Assembly: GCA_905214365.1 (NCBI GenBank)
Contig: CAJMMH010000151.1
Span: 1-6,741, forward strand
Length of the DNA stretch: 6,741 nucleotides
Source of the DNA: an uncultured bacterium
Lineage (GTDB): Bacteria; Bacillota; Clostridia; Lachnospirales; Lachnospiraceae
Direction of reading: 5' to 3'
The position numbers and the translations under genes are program-made. Under the pieces are notes generated by a model that was given only the letters and a program-made list of their open reading frames with translations, had not been told where the DNA came from and ran no database searches. This document shows positions 5,825-6,741 of the stretch, one piece after another (within the stretch, counting starts at the first letter, position 1; every line of letters starts with the position of its first letter).

Positions 5825-6634
5825 ATGACAAACGAAAGGATTTTATTTATGAAATTTCGTCCATGTATTGATATTCACAATGGAAAAGTAAAGCAGATTG
5901 TCGGCGGATCACTGACGGATGAAAAGGATCAGGCGAAGGAAAACTTTGTTTGTGAGCAGGATGCCGCGTGGTTTGCACGTTTGTATCAGAAAGATGGGCT
6001 TAAAGGCGGTCATGTGATTCTCTTAAATGCGGTGGATTCGCCCTATTTTCCGCAGACGAAGGAGCAGGCCCTTCTTGCGCTTCAGGCGTATCCGGGCGGG
6101 CTTCAGCTCGGCGGGGGCGTTAATGCGCTCAATGCCGCGGAGTATCTGGACGCAGGAGCGTCACATGTCATCGTAACCTCGTATGTATTTGAGGGCGGGC
6201 ATATCCGGTACGACCGTCTCCAGGAACTGGAGCGGGCGGTTGGAAAGCATCGCCTTGTGCTTGATGTCAGCTGCCGCAGGGACGCGGACGGCGGATACTA
6301 TGTGGTAACAGACCGCTGGCAGACCTATACAAAGGAGCGGGTGACGAAAGAGCTTCTTTTGGAGTTGTCCGCCTGGTGTGATGAGTTTCTGGTACACGGC
6401 GTGGACTCCGAAGGAAAACGACAGGGGCTGGAACTGGATCTGGTTCGTATTCTGGCAGGCTTTGATTCCTGCCCGGTTACGTATGCTGGAGGCGTATCCA
6501 ATCTGGAGGATCTGAACCGGTTAAATGAAATCGGACATGGAAAACTGGATGTGACAATCGGAAGCGCGCTGGATCTGTTCGGCGGGTCTCTGTCGTACCG
6601 GGAGCTGGCGAAACAGACGGCAGCAGTGGAATGA
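5825..6634 (+). CDS. hisA: Phosphoribosylformimino-5-aminoimidazole carboxamide ribotide isomerase, eukaryotic (HIS6) type
   Basis: A 269-residue (beta-alpha)8-barrel enzyme that converts ProFAR to PRFAR, an Amadori rearrangement in cytoplasmic histidine biosynthesis. Residues 9-26 (start of FRPCIDIHNGKVKQIVG) match the opening of the eukaryotic-type HisA family rather than the usual bacterial one. The two catalytic aspartates correspond to Asp16 (CIDIHNG) and Asp147 (LVLDVSC). Phosphate and loop motifs follow: LGGGV at 95-99, HGVDSEGKRQG at 191-201, YAGGVSNLEDL at 220-230 and IGSALDLFGG at 245-254. The ATG at 5825 has GGGAGG 5 nt upstream. A second in-frame ATG at 5849, with GAAAGGA 8 nt upstream, gives 261 residues starting MKFRPCIDI, the common family start, so initiation could be at either. 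The gene stands alone, with no other his gene beside it, behind a strong terminator and before a convergent upp; the rest of the pathway must lie elsewhere. Confidence 0.93.
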   Translation: MTNERILFMKFRPCIDIHNGKVKQIVGGSLTDEKDQAKENFVCEQDAAWFARLYQKDGLKGGHVILLNAVDSPYFPQTKEQALLALQAYPGGLQLGGGVNALNAAEYLDAGASHVIVTSYVFEGGHIRYDRLQELERAVGKHRLVLDVSCRRDADGGYYVVTDRWQTYTKERVTKELLLELSAWCDEFLVHGVDSEGKRQGLELDLVRILAGFDSCPVTYAGGVSNLEDLNRLNEIGHGKLDVTIGSALDLFGGSLSYRELAKQTAAVE

Positions 6635-6650
6635 TGGATTGTATGCGACA

Positions 6651-6692
6651 AAAAGTCCTCCGCGCAAGATAATCCTGTGCGAAGGAATTTTT
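6651..6692. terminator. Bidirectional intrinsic terminator between hisA and upp
   Basis: TCCTCCGCGCA (6656-6666) pairs with TGTGCGAAGGA (6676-6686), with one C-A mismatch and one G-U, around a 9-nt loop. On the plus strand ATTTTT (6687-6692) follows; on the minus strand ACTTTTT follows. It can therefore stop transcripts from both converging genes. Confidence 0.85.
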
Positions 6693-6702
6693 GTCATGCC
6701 AA

Positions 6703-6741
6703 TTACTTTGTACCGAAGATACGGTCGCCGGCATCGCCAAG
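6703..6741 (-). CDS. upp: Uracil phosphoribosyltransferase, C-terminal end only (partial)
   Basis: On the minus strand the last 39 bases read LGDAGDRIFGTK followed by TAA (complement of 6703-6705). GDAGDR-[IL]-FGTK at the extreme C-terminus is characteristic of Upp, which makes UMP from uracil and PRPP in pyrimidine salvage. The glycine- and aspartate-rich end belongs to the uracil-binding part of the enzyme. The rest of the gene lies beyond the window, transcribed towards hisA; the shared terminator at 6651-6692 lies 10 nt after its stop codon. The call rests on 12 residues, but they are distinctive. Confidence 0.85.
   Translation of the reverse strand, partial: LGDAGDRIFGTK

Noticed and set aside
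6477..6740. Minus-strand open frame of 87 codons over the hisA end and terminator
   Set aside because: It runs through the bidirectional terminator and is in a different frame from the upp C-terminus, which explains the right edge much better.

Overview
This 6.7 kb stretch looks like an ordinary chromosomal region of a Gram-positive Firmicute, most likely a Lachnospiraceae-type member of Clostridia. That is an inference from protein style (a long U32 peptidase-like protein followed by a SEDS protein and a class B PBP, a stand-alone eukaryotic-type HisA, a very conserved small NUDIX protein), strong GGAGGTG-type Shine-Dalgarno sequences, T-rich intrinsic terminators and, by eye, balanced base composition. 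No rRNA, tRNA, insertion sequence, CRISPR array or phage gene is visible.

Layout: (1) 1-70 is the end of whatever lies upstream plus the ribosome binding site of the first gene. (2) 71-2272 encodes a 733-residue U32-family protein with the four-cysteine signature of the RlhA/TrhP-type RNA hydroxylation proteins. (3) 2333-3694 and 3642-5156 are an overlapping pair, a SEDS (FtsW/RodA/SpoVE) glycosyltransferase and a class B penicillin-binding protein. Both appear to use TTG starts, each preceded by a good Shine-Dalgarno. (4) 5157-5228 is a short control region with a plausible sigma-A promoter, a 10-bp palindrome and a repeated ATTGCAATG element. It drives a 159-residue NUDIX hydrolase (5229-5708). 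(5) 5709-5824 holds two successive hairpins, the second a textbook terminator, and then a leader in which the hisA ribosome binding site can pair with upstream bases. (6) 5825-6634 encodes HisA of the eukaryotic (HIS6) type. (7) 6651-6692 is a bidirectional terminator shared with a convergent gene whose last 12 codons (6703-6741, minus strand) match the C-terminus of uracil phosphoribosyltransferase (Upp).

How the genes work together: the SEDS protein polymerises glycan strands from lipid II and the class B PBP crosslinks them, so they form a matched membrane pair whose overlap suggests translational coupling. The U32 gene is in the same orientation upstream with no strong terminator between, so it may share the transcript. 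The NUDIX gene (nucleotide house-cleaning) and hisA (histidine biosynthesis) look like separate transcription units. I saw no clearly new multi-gene system. The points most worth a second look are the eukaryotic-type HisA with its unusual leader, the TTG-start coupled SEDS/PBP pair with extra N-terminal membrane segments, and the repeated palindromic elements in the NUDIX promoter.
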